Source: Plutella xylostella
Taxonomy: Eukaryota; Arthropoda; Insecta; Lepidoptera; Plutellidae
Assembly: GCF_932276165.1 (NCBI RefSeq)
Contig: NC_064005.1
Location: forward strand, 2,542,001 to 2,606,000
DNA: 64,000 nt
Direction: 5' to 3'
Below the pieces are notes generated by a model. The model did not search any database. It had not been told where the DNA came from and saw only the letters and a program-made list of their open reading frames with translations. The translations under genes and the position numbers were made by a program. Positions 45,236 to 59,589 of the stretch are shown here, in pieces. The stretch's first letter is position 1; every line of letters starts with the position of its first letter.

Positions 45236-48200
45236 ATTTCCTCCCTATACAACATAAGAACATAACCAGTAGGTATAAGTACGTTAGCCGCTGATGTCCG
45301 CGACAAGTCATTCTAGGACGCGGCCGCTTCCTCGTGCGGACCGCGCGTGACGCACTGAGGAATGCAAGTGGAGCTAAATAGATAAATAATAATAAATGCT
45401 AAAGTATGTATAGCCTGGTAAACCTGAATAATTTGTAGTAGTGGTTTGCTGCCTAAGATGTAGGTAGTGAAACTATAAAAGTATAAAACTCATCATCTGT
45501 ATACCTACCTACTAGAATATCATAATATGTAACTATAAACTATAAGCAGAAGTACCTACTACGAATTATAAGTATTTGAGCATACACTAAGTGAATATCT
45601 GAATAAGAACGAGCTGAAGAACCGTACTGATTTTCAGCATCTTTCAGTACCAAAGCACAACAGACCATCATGCTTTAGTTTTTTTTTGCTTTCGCCGTAG
45701 CAAAAACTCTTTTCGGATTGCGGTCATTTAATTTAATGCCGAGTGCCCGCGGCCTGCCTGCAACACGCGGGTCCTCTCAGGGGCCGTTTGCGAGCTCCAA
45801 AAACAATTCTGTAGGTAAAGCTTTTAACTCTGAAGCAAATATTACTTACACGAAATTCAGGAGTCGTCACGACTCACGACAACTCCTTTTTGGCTGGACT
45901 TGGGTTTCAATTAGCGTATTTGCGGTAACTTATATGCTATTCTATCTATCTATCTCTGTGTGGCGGTAGGTACTTACCTACCCACTATACCAACCAACCT
46001 ACCTACCTGAGTGAAACGCGAGAGCGGGCAGGTGTCGCGTGGAGTCGCGTCGCATCGATCGATCGCGATAAAAATACACACGCGATCGCCGAATAACACT
46101 CGCGCCGTAAACATCCACCCCCGAGTCTGCTGGTTTATCACCGCGCCAGCGACACGCCATCCGGCCGCGCATTACGAAACGAATTCAAGAAAACTCTCAG
46201 AATTTTAGCAAAATACCCACATTTACTCTCATCCAAGCTCGGAAAGAAGGCAGTATAAAGTTTACGCGCGCCTCTGTATCAGATGGGGAATTAAATATAT
46301 CCTCGGCGCAGGCGGCCGTCGCTGCAAGCTCATAAAAAGCGCGGCTCGCTTGATTACGCGCGGGCCTCGCGTGGACGCGGCGCGAGGGTAGTTTTTCAGT
46401 CGCCGCCGCGCCGAGCCCCGCCGACACATAAATAAGTGATCACGCGCCTCCCCCCGCCACCCCCCGCACCACCCCCGCGCACACCCTCGCTCGTAAACTA
46501 AGCGCAGATAGCGGAGGACTTAATGGCTGATCGGATTTTGATTAGCGCGGGCCGGCGACGGAGCCCCCGCTGGAGCCCGAATTTGAATAGATAAGTGGGC
46601 ACCCGAGGACGGCGCGAGAGACCGTCATTTGAATACTTTGGGCTTACGGCCGAGCAGCAGTTGGACGCGAAAACGATAAAGTTGAAATAAAGCGCCGGTC
46701 ACCGATCGGGCGACGAGGGGTTTTTACTGACATTCTGTTTGTTATCGCGCCGTGGCCGTTCCGCGCAGGCCGGACCAAACACACGCTTTTTGTGGCCCTT
46801 AATCAGTCCATAACTATTGAACTTCAGGCCAATACGCCCCATATCGACAAAAACTATCACTGCCTAGTTGTTAGCAACAAGGACTGATTATACGCCTCTA
46901 TACTTTGTTATAATTTATTGCTAACCATTATTCAGACGGTCAGTTTGAAGCGGCATCTGAATTAACGAATGTTTTTCTCATTATTATTTCAGCAATTAGT
47001 GCGTCATTGACCTTCAAGAACTATATAAACATTCTAGCATGACAAAAACTCTTGGAATTCGGTGTGATTTACATAGTGAGCCTTCCATTCGTATTGCGGC
47101 GCGGCGTGCTTAGCCGCCGGGAAAAGTAGTAAAACTTTGTGACAAAGTCAGGACCAGCCGGGGACGCGGTTCACTTGCCGCAAATCTGTGCGTTGTCGCG
47201 ACGCGATGCGAGCGACGCTCGTTGGCCCAATGGGTAGGTATATTAGGAATTATGAGTTCTGTAGTTCTAGGGCTCCCCTGCGCGGAAGGGAAGCGTTAAT
47301 GAATTCAAAATATGCCAAGCGATCAGATGGCTCACAGACCACGGTGTTCAGTTCAACACGCGGAGTGACCGCGCCGCGCCGCCGCCGCCGCCGCCGCCTC
47401 GCTGTGAATAATTGAACGACGAAAAGGAAACGCTATCGACAGAAACGACGACGAGTGGACTCGTAATGAATAAAATAGATCGTCGATACAACTAAGAGCC
47501 AGAATAACCTTTGTCCTGATACCAATTTGGGGTTTTGTTATTGGGCAGCTTTGCGGCTATTTTGGCTGGATATTTCAGTGTTTCAGTACATTACTGAGAT
47601 TAGGACTAGCTCAAAGTAATATTAAAGTTATAACATAACTACTGGAATAGGTGCGCCATTAGGCGTAGCTTAAAAGCGGCGTTGCGGCATTAATAAGTCG
47701 GCATCGGCTGGACATAACAATTCCATCTTGCAGTGTAATTAAACTAGCGCCGGCGATGGCTACGGTCAGCATCTAGCTATACGTAGGCAGTAGGTAGGTA
47801 CACTCCACACGACCTCATTGCATGAAAACCATCGTCCCCAGGATGCGCTGTTTAAAAGGCCATCAAAGAGCGCCGCGCTCCGCCATACGACCGACATAAA
47901 ACTGGTCCTATTTCACATTCGGCCCGCTGTACAACGCGGGCTGAGGCTAAGTGGACCTTGCGCGGTGATGATAAGGTTTAAATAAGCGTGGGGGAGTAAC
48001 ACGCGAAGTTTATAGCTGACGAGAATTTCTATCCGTAATGAGACGAGGCGAGCGGCCGCGGGCGTCGTCGTCTCGGATCAAAGGATTTGGACCGCGCGCC
48101 GCCGCGAATATTGGTAAAGTGATTAAAGTATCGAGTTAGCGTAAGATACTTTTAAATACCCTTCGATACTCACCATTATGATGTAGGGTCGGTTGTGGTT

Positions 48201-48699
48201 TCGTCAATAGGGCAAAATTCATCTTTCTTCTTTGAAGCACTTTCGATAGTGTTAAATTAATTCGACCTAACATATGCTTTGAATACAGTCCACCCCACAT
48301 GCTTAAATGAACTATTATTAACAAGCCTATTTCCCCCTTTTAATTGAAGCAATAGAGGTACATGTAACCTCTTCAAGAGGGCCGACTGCCTAGGTCCGTC
48401 GAGTCAAGACCTAGAACCAGGGTCGCGCGTTATCTGAGTCGATGGAGTGTTATACGTTTACTTCCTGCTTCAGATTAAAGCTGCTCAGACCGACATAAGA
48501 TGATATTATATTATATTTTGTATTATTATTATGTATTAGGTATATTATAATATAATGTAGGAATATATTTATATATGTATGTATATAATTTGTATAGCTA
48601 TTATGTATAAGTAAGTATATCTCTGTGTCTCGATTAAAGTAAATAACTTCTCTCCTCTCAGCCTATCGCACTACCAACCACTTTCTCGACATCACCAAA
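45236..48699. other. Non-coding: long GC-rich block at 46.0-46.8 kb
   Basis: A large GC-rich tract at 46010-46800 and others at 47090-47460 and 47860-48100 alternate with AT-rich DNA. (CGC)n occurs at about 47374-47396. TAATCAGTCC at 46800-46809 is complemented at 46881-46890 and could bound a tiny MITE. CATCGATCGATCGCGAT lies at 46052. Frames at 46011-46427 and 47188-47415 reflect low stop frequency. I find no gene. Confidence 0.4.
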
Positions 48700-48792
48700 G
48701 GTTAACTGGTAGAGAATGCTACTAGCATTAAGTTCGCCTTTGTACAATGTTTTTATGTGCAATAAAGAATTTATAATAATAATAATAATAAG
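48700..48792 (+). mobile_element. Jockey-type LINE 3' tail
   Basis: GGTTAACTGGTAGAGAATGC, CTAGCATTAAGTTCGCC and GTGCAATAAAG, ending in a (TAA)n tail, match the 3' end of the LINE copy at 61453-61541. Only the 3' end is recognisable. Sequence from about 48480 is very AT-rich and may be the rest of its 3' region. Confidence 0.65.
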
Positions 48793-51700
48793 ACACATCT
48801 ACTTGGTACCTAACCTAGGTATCTAGGTATTACTGTGAACTTCTGTACGAGCTCCCGCGGTTTTCAACGTACATATCCGGTAATATTGTAATATGTATAC
48901 TATAATAATATATTATATTTTTGTGACGAAATCCTAAAATAATAATACTTAATATGTTCATAAATAATGGGAGTGGGAGGCCTGGAAACAGGTAGGTATT
49001 CTATTCATTTACTACCTATTTCTCAACTCTATCTCTCTACCTCATGATAGTAGTTCAGAGTAGTATATTATGTCTTGCAATAGGTATATTATGTACTTAT
49101 ACAATGCCAATAATATAAATGTGCATAGAACATGCATTTTTCAAAAGTATAAGACCTTTACCTTCGGAAAAAACAGCTACCGAGATTGAGGAAGAGGAAC
49201 TTACAGACCTATGTATTTCATGCACTACCGCTTTTACTGCCACTGAAAATTCAAGATTATCTTCAAGTAGTTAAAGTCTAAAATGGACGGCAGCAGGTAC
49301 AGGTGACCTCGTGCGAAATAATTAAAAAAATATAACATGCACTGCTCTAAAGTTTCAACTACCGATGATGGAAGCATCTTTGACAAGAAAACTTCAATTA
49401 ATATGGATGCAATACACATAAACATGCTAGATAGACAATATCTATTACAGGAAGCCTACATGCTAGCATTGGCCTAACCACAGTATTTATACTCTGGCCT
49501 AACCTAAACCAACCTACACAAGTTACTTACAAAGTTCTTATCAGGGCTTTTACAGAATTTACTGCCCAATGCCGAGCACCTGTTGACCCGCACTTGGAAG
49601 AATGTGCGAAAAGATAAAATAAAATTCAGTGGCGGTAACAAAAAAACATAGTATTCAAATATGTTTGATAGAGATCTTTGTTTTTTTATGTTTTAAATAC
49701 TTCGTCGCCAACAGAGTCGACTACTTAGTTATGTTAGGTATGCGTTGTTAGGAATTGAAAAGAACGTAGTATTAACCCTACCTATAAGTTTATACATGTA
49801 TTTATAATAAATTAAGCCATCTATGGCATCTTACATACCTAGGTCATTGATAGATAAGTGTTTTTGATTCCTAAACTAATTTAAACTTAGGACACCATAA
49901 TATACAAAACAGTACAATGGTTTTATGTGACTTTTCTGTAAATGTAAACTGAATATCATCGTAACTTTCCCAAGGGTTTGGCTTCTTACTGGTTCATCGC
50001 AAGAACGATAATTCATGTAAGGTTATTATCGACTGATTGACCTTGAACTCTGTGATTTATTGGACCTTATGTACAATCTCGTGCCGTCTCTGCGATTGTA
50101 TATAGGGGCTAGGTAGAGTGTAGGTATAGTCTGTAGGTGTGTGTATGTGTGGGTAAGTTGTGTGTGTGTGTGTGTGTGTGGCGTGGGTGAGACGTTTATG
50201 GCCGGCTGGGTCGCTGCGCGAGTGTAGGGGGACTATGTTTTCTGATAATTAAGAACCTACTTACTTAAAATAATACACGAAATTAAAATAAAACTGTGTG
50301 TCGTACTCTCGTACTCATCCATAAATGGCGCTGGCCGAGGCACCATTGACTACCTCTTCTGGTGTTCCAGGCGTGAGTATATGTATAGGTACCTAAGTAT
50401 TTCATTAACATTAAATCCATCCCAGGGTACCGAAGCCAATGGCTGTCTATGCATATTGAATTCATATAGGTAGTCACTTATTGTAGCACAACCGTAAAAA
50501 CATAACAGCTCAAGACATAGAGACCATACTTACTCAGCACTCCAAAAAAAATCAACTAAAGATTTAATTAAAAAGAAAAAAATATGTCTTCAGAACCTCG
50601 CGCTCATGGTGCCCCTACTCCCGCAGCAGCAGCGCGGCGCGGTCGCCCCTCGCGTCGCCAATTAATTACGGGGGCGATCTTACCACCCGCGCCCCCCCCC
50701 CCCCGCCCCCGCGAACCCCCGCGAACGCTCGCGAACACGCTCGGGACCGCTCTGCTTGCTAAACGGATTTGCCCGTCAAAGGCGTACTCGGACTTGGCTT
50801 TAAGAAATTATTTCAGCAGGTTTATATGGATACCTACTTTAATTGGTGGCATAATCTAGGCTGTCAGTTTCACACAGACGATACCAATATTAATCGATTT
50901 GTCTCTACCCGTTAGTTATAATGGTCAATGAAACATAATTAAATTAGGTGCCCTATCGATATCACAACAAATCTTACTTATCCAACCCTTAGTCAAACAC
51001 ATCTACGTAGAAATTGGACCAAGGAGGTCTAGAGGACTTCTAGGAATCGTAGCAGAACAGAATAGCTATTTGTATCGCTCCGCAGCGTCCCCCTGCCCCC
51101 CTAGACCGTTGACGGACAATAATTGCCGCGGTCGAATCTATAGGCACACCCTGGCGATGGCGTCGACCTACTTCGAGGCTTAGACCGCGGCCTCAGAGCA
51201 AGGAGGTTGCACACTGGACGCGGCAAGGAGGATTCATACTTGCGCCTGCTTTGATAAGACTGGCTGGTTGTCATAGACAAACTTTTTCTTTCAGAAAATC
51301 AATTTTGCGTTTTAAACTTTTTTTTAATTTCTTTTTAAAGCAGCCAGCACGCTATTTTGTTTCAGTGTACAATAATTTAACAAATATTCTCAACACTTTA
51401 ACCCCGTCCAAATCTCTCAGATTTCATTAACGCAAGCCGGTATTCAAAGTGCAGTACCGTTGTCTCTGCAAACAGATGGAACGTGACTTCTCAGTAGAAG
51501 CAAGGCGCTTTATAGACGCGGGTTTACGGCGACTGTACGGAGAGGCGAGCTCTGCGGTGGACACTGAACACACACCCCTATGTATAACTAGCCATGTGTA
51601 CGTATATACCTAGGTGTATTTACATAGCGTACGTACGTAGAGGTATGTTGTCAGTTGCACGCGCCGCGGAATAAGGGATTCTGCGAGCAGATTAGATACG

Positions 51701-52112
51701 ACTATGAGATAAAGACGATTCTAAGGATTATTTGTTAGTTTTTTCCTTATTTGGTGGAAAATGGGGACTTTTCAACATCATAATTCATAACTAAGTACGT
51801 GCGTATATATGACCCACAAACACATGATATTATGTACACAAACTACATCAAGACACATTCATCACTCAAAAAGCCTTACTTCACAGCCGTCCAATCAACG
51901 CTGTTGCATTGTTTAAAACATTCCCTATTAAGAGAAACACCGTTTCAACAGCAGGCAGAGTGCAACCTTTCACACCGCATTATTACATCATGCGTGAGCC
52001 GAGCTGCGCCTGCGCACCGTACTTGGGCCACTCTAGCTTCACAAAAAACTAATGAGTGAGAGCTCATGCAATAGGCACGTTAAATACAACATGATAGGGG
52101 TGGTTAAGGCCG
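48793..52112. other. Non-coding spacer with GC island at 50.6 kb
   Basis: AT-rich to 50580 with a (TG)n run at 50159-50180. A GC island at 50590-50770 holds ATTAATTACG at 50661 and a long C-run, followed by GCGAAC repeated three times. Another GC-rich stretch is at 51060-51240. Small frames at 49234-49425 and 49510-49620 show no family features. No gene recognised. Confidence 0.4.
50159..50180. repeat. (TG)n microsatellite
   Basis: About eleven uninterrupted TG units, preceded by an impure TG tract from 50137. Confidence 0.9.
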
Positions 52113-52326
52113 TATACAGATAGAAAACTGGAAACTTATAACTGCTTACCGTAGCTTGTCAGAGCTGGTCCGTTCTACACAAAGGAATTAGACCAAGCAA
52201 AACAAAACATTAAAACCACGCAAATGAACAAATGGCATGGCGTATATAGGTATTATTTTGCGCGGGTTACCAGCTCTGACAAGCGCCAGTAAGCGCTTAT
52301 AAGTTTCCAGCTTTCTTTCTGCATAC
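52113..52326. mobile_element. 214-bp MITE with ~55-bp inverted repeats
   Basis: The left arm runs GTATACAGATAGAAAACTGG, ACTTATAACTGCTTACC, GCTTGTCAGAGCTGG. The right arm (52268-52326) is its complement with several differences and one short gap. The middle is AT-rich. The minus-strand frame 52253-52543 overlaps the right arm and is probably chance. Confidence 0.75.
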
Positions 52327-54089
52327 TACCTAACGCAGTAGCGCAGTAGTAACTTTTTTCGTAAGCTGAAGTGACCCTGGTGCGTACTGGTGGGTCCACC
52401 GTGCGCCAGATGTGGCACGAAGCGCCCGCGGCGGCGGCGGCGCAAGGGCATAGACAATTGTGCAGCTGACTGTACACGCAGTCGCGTGGAAATTTAAAAG
52501 AAGGTTGCAAGTTAAGGAGTTTCGGTAAGGTTTTTTTTTTCAATTTAACAAGACGATTCTAAAACTAGGACCTTAAAGACTTGCACCAATACATGATGAT
52601 TTTAAATTTTAAACCTATACTTCACTTTAAGTACTATTACTTAGTTGAATAAAAACAAGCTTTGTTAAAATAAAATCACTACATCAACTTACAAAATTTT
52701 GCTACGAAATTTCCTCGTAGCCAAATAGAGGGGCTACGACTTCCGGTAGATTCTTTAATAAAAGAGTTCAACGGGTTGTGTGCGCTTTCATTTTAGAAGC
52801 GTTTATTCTCCAGAACATTCCATTTCGAAATTCGAATGTTTTACTCTTATTTACTGTCATGTGACTATGCTTTTATTAAATTGGCGAAAAGAGGTAGCTT
52901 TGAAGTGTATTTCGCGGGCGTAAAAGCTTTTTTGTTATATTAAAATAAAATGTACATTTATTTTCGCTGTTTTGCGATAACATAAAACAAATAGAAATTC
53001 AATGACAGCGGCGTATGTAAGCTGTCAGAGGTAATAACATCTAAAGCGTCTCAGTGACACCGATTGGGGGCCGTTTCTTCTGTTTGAGTTAATAAGCGTG
53101 GCTGAACGTGCGCTAGCAGCGGCCTTACTTACTGAAAAATGAGTACAATGGAGATGCCAAAATAATACATTCTCGAGCAATGCAAAAAAATATCGCTATT
53201 TTTTTTTTCACACAGTGATTTGAAATGAGCTTCCAAAGTATAATCAAGTATGGCAGTATATGTATTGGAATATCTTTATAATGAAATATGTCACGTCGTT
53301 ATTGGTATCAAGGACAATTTTTTCCGGTCCACCTTTGTCATAATTTTTGTTGTGGTGTTGATTAAGGATTTCGCATTTTCATAGAAGCTATATAATTATT
53401 TAATTTCTAATTTAATCAATGAAACTACTTAATTTATATCCACCAGGATTTACAAACATAACAGGTTTTTTTTTCTAAAATTATGCTATTTACGAATTGC
53501 GTTACCTTATGAAAAAAATAGTGACGTATCTAAACTACCCAACCCCGCTCTCGGGTTTGTTGGCGCCAGCGAGGAATGGGCCCGGGTCAGCAGCGGGGGT
53601 TTTTTGTCACATCCCCCCTCGCGCCCCGGGGACCGCGCCCCCACCCCCGCGGCCCCCGCGGCATCTCGGATACTGCACTACACGTGCTGTGAGACTGCTA
53701 GCTCGCGTTGTGGAGATTTTTTGGGTGTGAAGAACTTCTGATTGTTTAAAGTTTTATTTCCTTTAATGGGAGTGTAAAATCATACATGCACCAACCAGCC
53801 AGTTCAGTTAAATTAGATGAGAGATATTTAAGTTGGTTCATTTTAATTTTCTATCACTGAAAGTTTGGAATTATCTATTCATAACAATTTCGTTTCTGTA
53901 TTTTGATTTGCCTTTGTGTATGAAAATTCCACGTATAACCTACACCCGTTTGTCCTCGACATAATGAAGCCTTGAACACTACTCTCAACTCACCTTTACC
54001 AACATACTTTTTCATTTACCTTTGAAAAAAAACCATCTCGCGAATTGAATATCGTTCGCTTTGAAACCAAAAAGGCGATCGCCATTTGA

Positions 54090-54090
<1 letters not shown>
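52327..54090. other. Non-coding spacer
   Basis: A (GCG)n-rich stretch is near 52428-52442, and a GC-rich island at 53560-53730. Otherwise AT-rich. Nothing recognised. Confidence 0.4.

Positions 54091-54148
<58 letters not shown>
54091..54148. repeat. (CGC)n microsatellite, ~19 units
   Basis: Uninterrupted CGC units over 58 bp. The frames through it (polyarginine on plus, polyalanine on minus) lack flanking coding features, so I treat it as non-coding. It lies in a GC island reaching to about 54260. Confidence 0.9.
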
Positions 54149-57100
54149 CGGCCGAAGCCGTCATTGTAATACCGCGTCCGAGGCCGCGTCGTCGCTATAA
54201 CAACCCCCCCTGCCACCCCCAGGGCGCGGGGGGGCACTCCCGCCCCCACCTGCCTTCATTAATATGTACACGCTCCGCCGCTGGTCAAGCGTCTTGCGAG
54301 AGAATTAGCGAGCGCCAACCCTGCGCTAGGGCTGCCCCGTGCCACTCGAATATTTAAAGCTCTTGTTTGCTAAGCCGATCGGGAATTCGGGAAACGATAA
54401 AATAAATGCGATGCGTCCGCTTCTACGGTAAAGGACGCATACTAATGTTGGGTGCTTTGAAAATTTATGCCGGCCGTTTTCGTTGTGATCGTTTTAAATA
54501 TGAAGATCTTTTTGTTTATTCATACCTTTCCCACCTGCACAGAGCAAAAAACGTGAATTTTAATCAAAGATAAAGCTTTTAGCGTAATTAATCCCAACGC
54601 CATTACTGGCAGCCCTATGGTATTTAAACAGCGCAAGTAACCCTAAAACCGTGCCCGCAGCGTACCTACCCATCCCTTCATTAATAAATCCACGACCGTT
54701 AGCCCAGACGCCGCCGCCTTGCGCAGGAATAAGCAATTTGCTAGACTAATGGCCGGCTGGATAACCTTCGCTGTAGTGCTGGCTGCTGCAGCGAACATTT
54801 TAAATTTGGAATGCGAACAGAGCTGGCCAGTGTGGCAGAGCTCGGAATATGGTTTGGGTTCTGTTTGATGTAGTTGGCACGTTAGAAACATAAATACTAT
54901 ATTAGTTACAGTATACGAGAAAGAAAATCTATAATTAACGAAGACAATTTTTCCATTAATTAATAGATATTGAGAAAAGACTGTATAAAATTTTGGATGA
55001 GTATAAAGTAGGGTATTTTTAGTAATTGTTTGCTCCTTGGTTGTTTCAGTGTAATGTTAGGAAACTCAGTGTATACTGCGATTCACGTAACTTGACCATG
55101 GCTGGTGAGGCGAAATAGAAAATGTTTTCGTTACGTTAAAATTCAGTCAATCAAAGATTACTGTGAGTCGAATGTAAGTACAAAATTCAGAATAGGTAGG
55201 TAGGTACTAAGTAAGTACACATAAAACCTAATTAGGCTAAATACAACAAGCACAGACACTCCTAGCTTAAACAACATAGCTAAGGAAGGCGAACTTATCG
55301 CAAATAAAGACTTCATTCAGCAAACAGTCGAGTCCATTAACAAAGTTGCTAACTGAGCGCAACAAGTGGTGCTATTCGTTTCAATATCTACAAAACTTTC
55401 GCAGTCTACAAATCGACCAGTCCAACTTGCTCTCTAAAACTCACTTTATCCACCCCTGAATATCCATCTGTCCTTTGCAGCTAAAGAAGGGAGGGAGGCC
55501 AGAATAAACTGGACATGTCTTTACCGTGTTGTTATTATCATTTGAGAAACATTTTTAAAGAAACTTGAGCTTTATTGTCTTCAGACAGAAGCTACATTTT
55601 CGTCGGTTTTAGTAACAGATGTTTATTCAAACGGCGCGGCGTCTTAGTTTTGGGGTAGGTCAATGGGGATGATTAAGTAGTTTATAAAATTCAATGTCTA
55701 TGCTTATATTGCAAAGTTTTGCATGGACCCGAACCCGCGAATATGGAGGAAGAACCAAAGGTGTTAGCTGTACTTAATTACTTATACCTTTGCCCAGAGT
55801 GATTACTTCAAACTTTTTAAATTATTATAAAACAGCACTCCAAGTGGATATTCAACTTGATTACAACTTTACCAGGCAAAAGATCTGTCAATCAAATGTC
55901 ATAGAACTCATGGCTTTGTGTAGCAGGTCTATGCATGCTATAGTTTACATAGTACCTACCTATAGCTAGGCAGCTATTAATCTGTGTCGCAGACCGCGCA
56001 CAACAGCTGCACGCGTAGTTTTTGTCGAGCGAGGGCGTCGGTACCCGTCACAGATAACCCAAAATGCAACACACATTCTTCTCTTCCTGTAGCTACTTTA
56101 ACTCTTTTCTATTAATTTCTTGGCTATAGGAATATTTGAAGATGACTTAAAGAAGAAGGATAGTGCTTCCGAGTAACCAATCGTTATATAAGTACCTAAA
56201 ACAGCTCTTTCCACATTGTAAGTAAACCATAAGATGGCGAAAAAATACGGAAAATTACGCTCGCTCGCGGGCCCTACTGCTAACAGACGTAATAAAGTAC
56301 GCACATAATGTGTCCGCGGCTGAAGGCAGGCCAAGTGCCATCCACGTGGATAACTTCACGGAATAAAACTTTGAAACTTATTGTTGCAATGTTGCCAAGA
56401 GCCTGCGCACAACGCCAAACGCGCAAAAACAACCGAATCGCTGGATGCAAACTACATTGATGCGTTTGCATTGCCAATCTCTGCACGTGGACTGTTTATA
56501 AAAGCAATGGAAAGCGAAATTAGCGAAGATATGTTTACGAAAAGTGCAAGATAAACCCACGCGGAACTAAAAGTTTTACGGCCTCGCGCGGCAATATACT
56601 TTGTTTTGTATGGGTTTCGTGACAATAAATTAGCCCTTAAATTACGCTGCAGGTGGGGCGAGGGTTTGGGCAGCCAAATAACAACCAGATGAAGGTATTA
56701 GCCGTGACGACTTGCAGGACCTGTACGGGACCAACTTGAACGTAATTGAAACATTTCCAAATGAAAAGTGCATCATTCTGCACAGTAAATTTCGAATAGG
56801 AGTTTAGGAACTTAATAAGGACACCAACCATAACTAGTTCATCGGATTGATGCTGATGATGATGATGATATTTATCTCAGGCAAATTTATCTGATACTAT
56901 TATAGCTAGCATTATTCCTACATACGAGTACCTAACATATTTTATAGAACACCGGAATCACCGGATCGTCCCATTTTTGGGAGACACACAATAATTATCG
57001 CATCAGGGTCCTGCATTGTGTGTACCTATGTATGATAACAAGAGGACTACACTATAACTATTACAAGCTAAGTACCAAGTGCATAAAGAGGGGAATGTGG

Positions 57101-58626
57101 AAGACAATGCGCGCGCGCTACGTGGGCGGCCGACCGCTATCAACAACACCGCGGAGAGGCGATAGAGAAATAAGCGAATCAACTGAAAATTGAAACCTAT
57201 AGCTTGAATACTCGTGGGTACTGCTAAGTTAGGTAGGTAGTTTATTAATGTTGTAACAAATCGAAATACGGTACGGAGGAATGTTAGGTTAGCTGCTGGT
57301 GAAAAAAAACGAGTCGATTGGTAGTAGTCGAAAAACCCAAACCAAGGCTTAATTCATTGCTGTTTTAAAAAAGGCAATTCATTGTTGGCATCTACAGTTC
57401 TTTGACTCCTGTGGGGCTGCCACCACCGAAACACTCTTTAAGCAGCGTCAAATCGAACTTAACTTGTAAGGATCTGGCAGATCACAGGCGAGCGACGCTG
57501 CATGTAGGTAGATTGTTAATTGCTAAAGTGATTCCTGCGTGATATTTGTATCCAAGGATACGCCGCGCCGGCGGCGACCCCGCGACGGCGCGGGCGCAGC
57601 TATCGCGTCGTGATCGATCGGTCTATATCCGTTCCACGCGGTGACGCAACGCGCTGCATTGCAATGACACCGCGTGTACACGACATTCGCGGGGTTATTG
57701 TGCGATTAATTATGTACTTTTACGTCAGTAAAAGTGAAGGTTAGGTGGAAAGTAGAGGATTGATTTTGCAATATTCTTCATCGATACACAGCGTAGCTGT
57801 TTGCGTACATTTTGCAGGTTTGCATGTAATGGTAACATAGAACGACGCGGACTCGAGTTTGCCTTTCAATTATTAGTAACGTTCAGTTTATTGATAAAAC
57901 GAGCAATTTATGTGATTGCGAAAACTGCTGATTATGTAGTTTTGCCTATTTACAGGCAAGTCGACAAAATTATGTAGCTAAACACATCAGCAGTGTACAT
58001 TAAACCACACCCAACCACCAATCCAATTAGTGCCTACTTACTGACGATCACACAAAAAACGAACAAAGGAATGTAGCATGCCAACCCGCAGCGCAATATG
58101 TCGCGGGCCGCAGTCGCGAGGTCACACGCGCGCGCCGCGTGATCGCGACTCGCTGCATCGCGGCTCCTGTTACTGATGAGTTCCTGGTACTTGCCGGCTT
58201 AGCTAGCTGCTTGCTTAAGCTGCTTTTCCATTGGTTAGTGTCGTCAATGTGCGTGGTTGCACTTCTGTTTGATACCTATGAGTACCTAGTAACAATTAGC
58301 AATATGCGGTGAAGGTTTCATTAGATCTTAAACCAGTTAAGGAACTATGATAGAAATTATAAAATTTACGGTACCTAACTAAGTACTTAAAGCACAGCTA
58401 GATACCCCGTCTTATAATTAGGAGTGTAGTGAACATAGGTACACAGACATATTATAAATCAATGTGGTTCGATGGTTTCCCGATATGGAACCACACACAC
58501 TATCATCCCACCCAAATTCCCCTAACTAAACAATATTGTAGGTGTTGAAAAAACACGGGCTACAGAAAATGGCGAAGTATGCGATCGCAGCATGAATAAT
58601 GGCGACTCGCGGTTAGACGTCCCTCG
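54149..58626. other. Non-coding spacer with GC islands
   Basis: GC-rich islands are at 54150-54260, 57540-57690 (followed by CGATTAATTATG) and 58080-58170. A (GAT)n run is near 56850-56870. The rest is AT-rich with GTAGGTAGGTA runs near 55197 and 57232. Short frames here have no family features. I see no gene. Confidence 0.4.
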
Positions 58627-59050
58627 AGCTATAATCCTCCAAAATTGAAACTCAATAGAAACTATTTTTGATGATGCCAAAAAATAGTCGTGAAATAGTC
58701 ATAAATAGTCGTGTTTTCCAAAAAAATAGTCGTATCATACTTTCGGAGTTAGAGCTATACTTTATGGAGGATTATAGCTGGAGGTCTCCAGCTATAATCC
58801 TCCAGTCTCTTCTGAACGAACGGTAAGGCCTATCGACTTGGTTAAGGTCTCAAAAAATAGTCGTGAAATAGTCGTAATGACATGCCAAATTTCAGAAATA
58901 GTCGTCAAAAGATAGCAGAGATATAAAGGTACTTTGCTGCAGCCCTGGTGGAGGATTATAGCTGGAGGTTTTGAAAATATCGAATATCTTTGGAACTACT
59001 ATGACTATCGGTTTGAATTATGTCTCAAAAAATAGTCGTGAAATAGTCGC
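58627..59050. repeat. Unrecognised ~174-bp tandem repeat with perfect hairpin
   Basis: The phrase CAAAAAATAGTCGTGAAATA occurs at 58678, 58851 and 59025, spaced 173 and 174 bp. TGGAGGATTATAGCTGGAG or its complement occurs at 58627, 58765, 58786 and 58949. The copies at 58765-58783 and 58786-58804 form a perfect 19-bp palindrome around GT. AAATAGTCGT also recurs singly between. The monomers are otherwise well diverged. It may be a short satellite or two back-to-back inverted-repeat elements. No coding capacity and no family that I know. Confidence 0.65.
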
Positions 59051-59589
59051 TTCTATTTATTATAATTTTAAGCTTGATAAAAGCTGTTAAATAATGATAT
59101 CAAATTCTTCATACAAATCAAAGTGGACGAGAATGCCAAAGCAAGCCAGTACACAAAAATAATAGCACCGTAGCATTGAAGTACTCATGTCGAATTTATC
59201 TATAAATCATTTATTTCGTCATACTTTGCATCAATAGTATCTAAACTAATCTTGGGTATGACATTTTATTGCTTTTGCTCTTAGCCTTTACCTTACTGTG
59301 TACAGAGAAAACGTGTGCCTATACACGCACACATTTATCTCTGTTATCTTGACAAACGATAGCGATGACGACTACGGCGATGTAGTACCTAGGTCAGTTA
59401 TTGACATCCCTTACTATCCCGTGATCAGACAAATATTGCTATCCTTGTCTCTTTTCTAACCGGCATGCATCGCACGCATAGAACGCGTGAGCGACCGCAT
59501 AAAATCTTGACAAGCTATAGCAAACCGGTATTTATTACGTCCCTTATGTGACCGCCGCCGCGCGCCGCCACCGGTGAAGTTGGGGTTAG

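Noticed and set aside
54016..54357. Polyalanine or polyarginine proteins
   Set aside because: They are translations of a (CGC)n microsatellite, with no coding features on either side.
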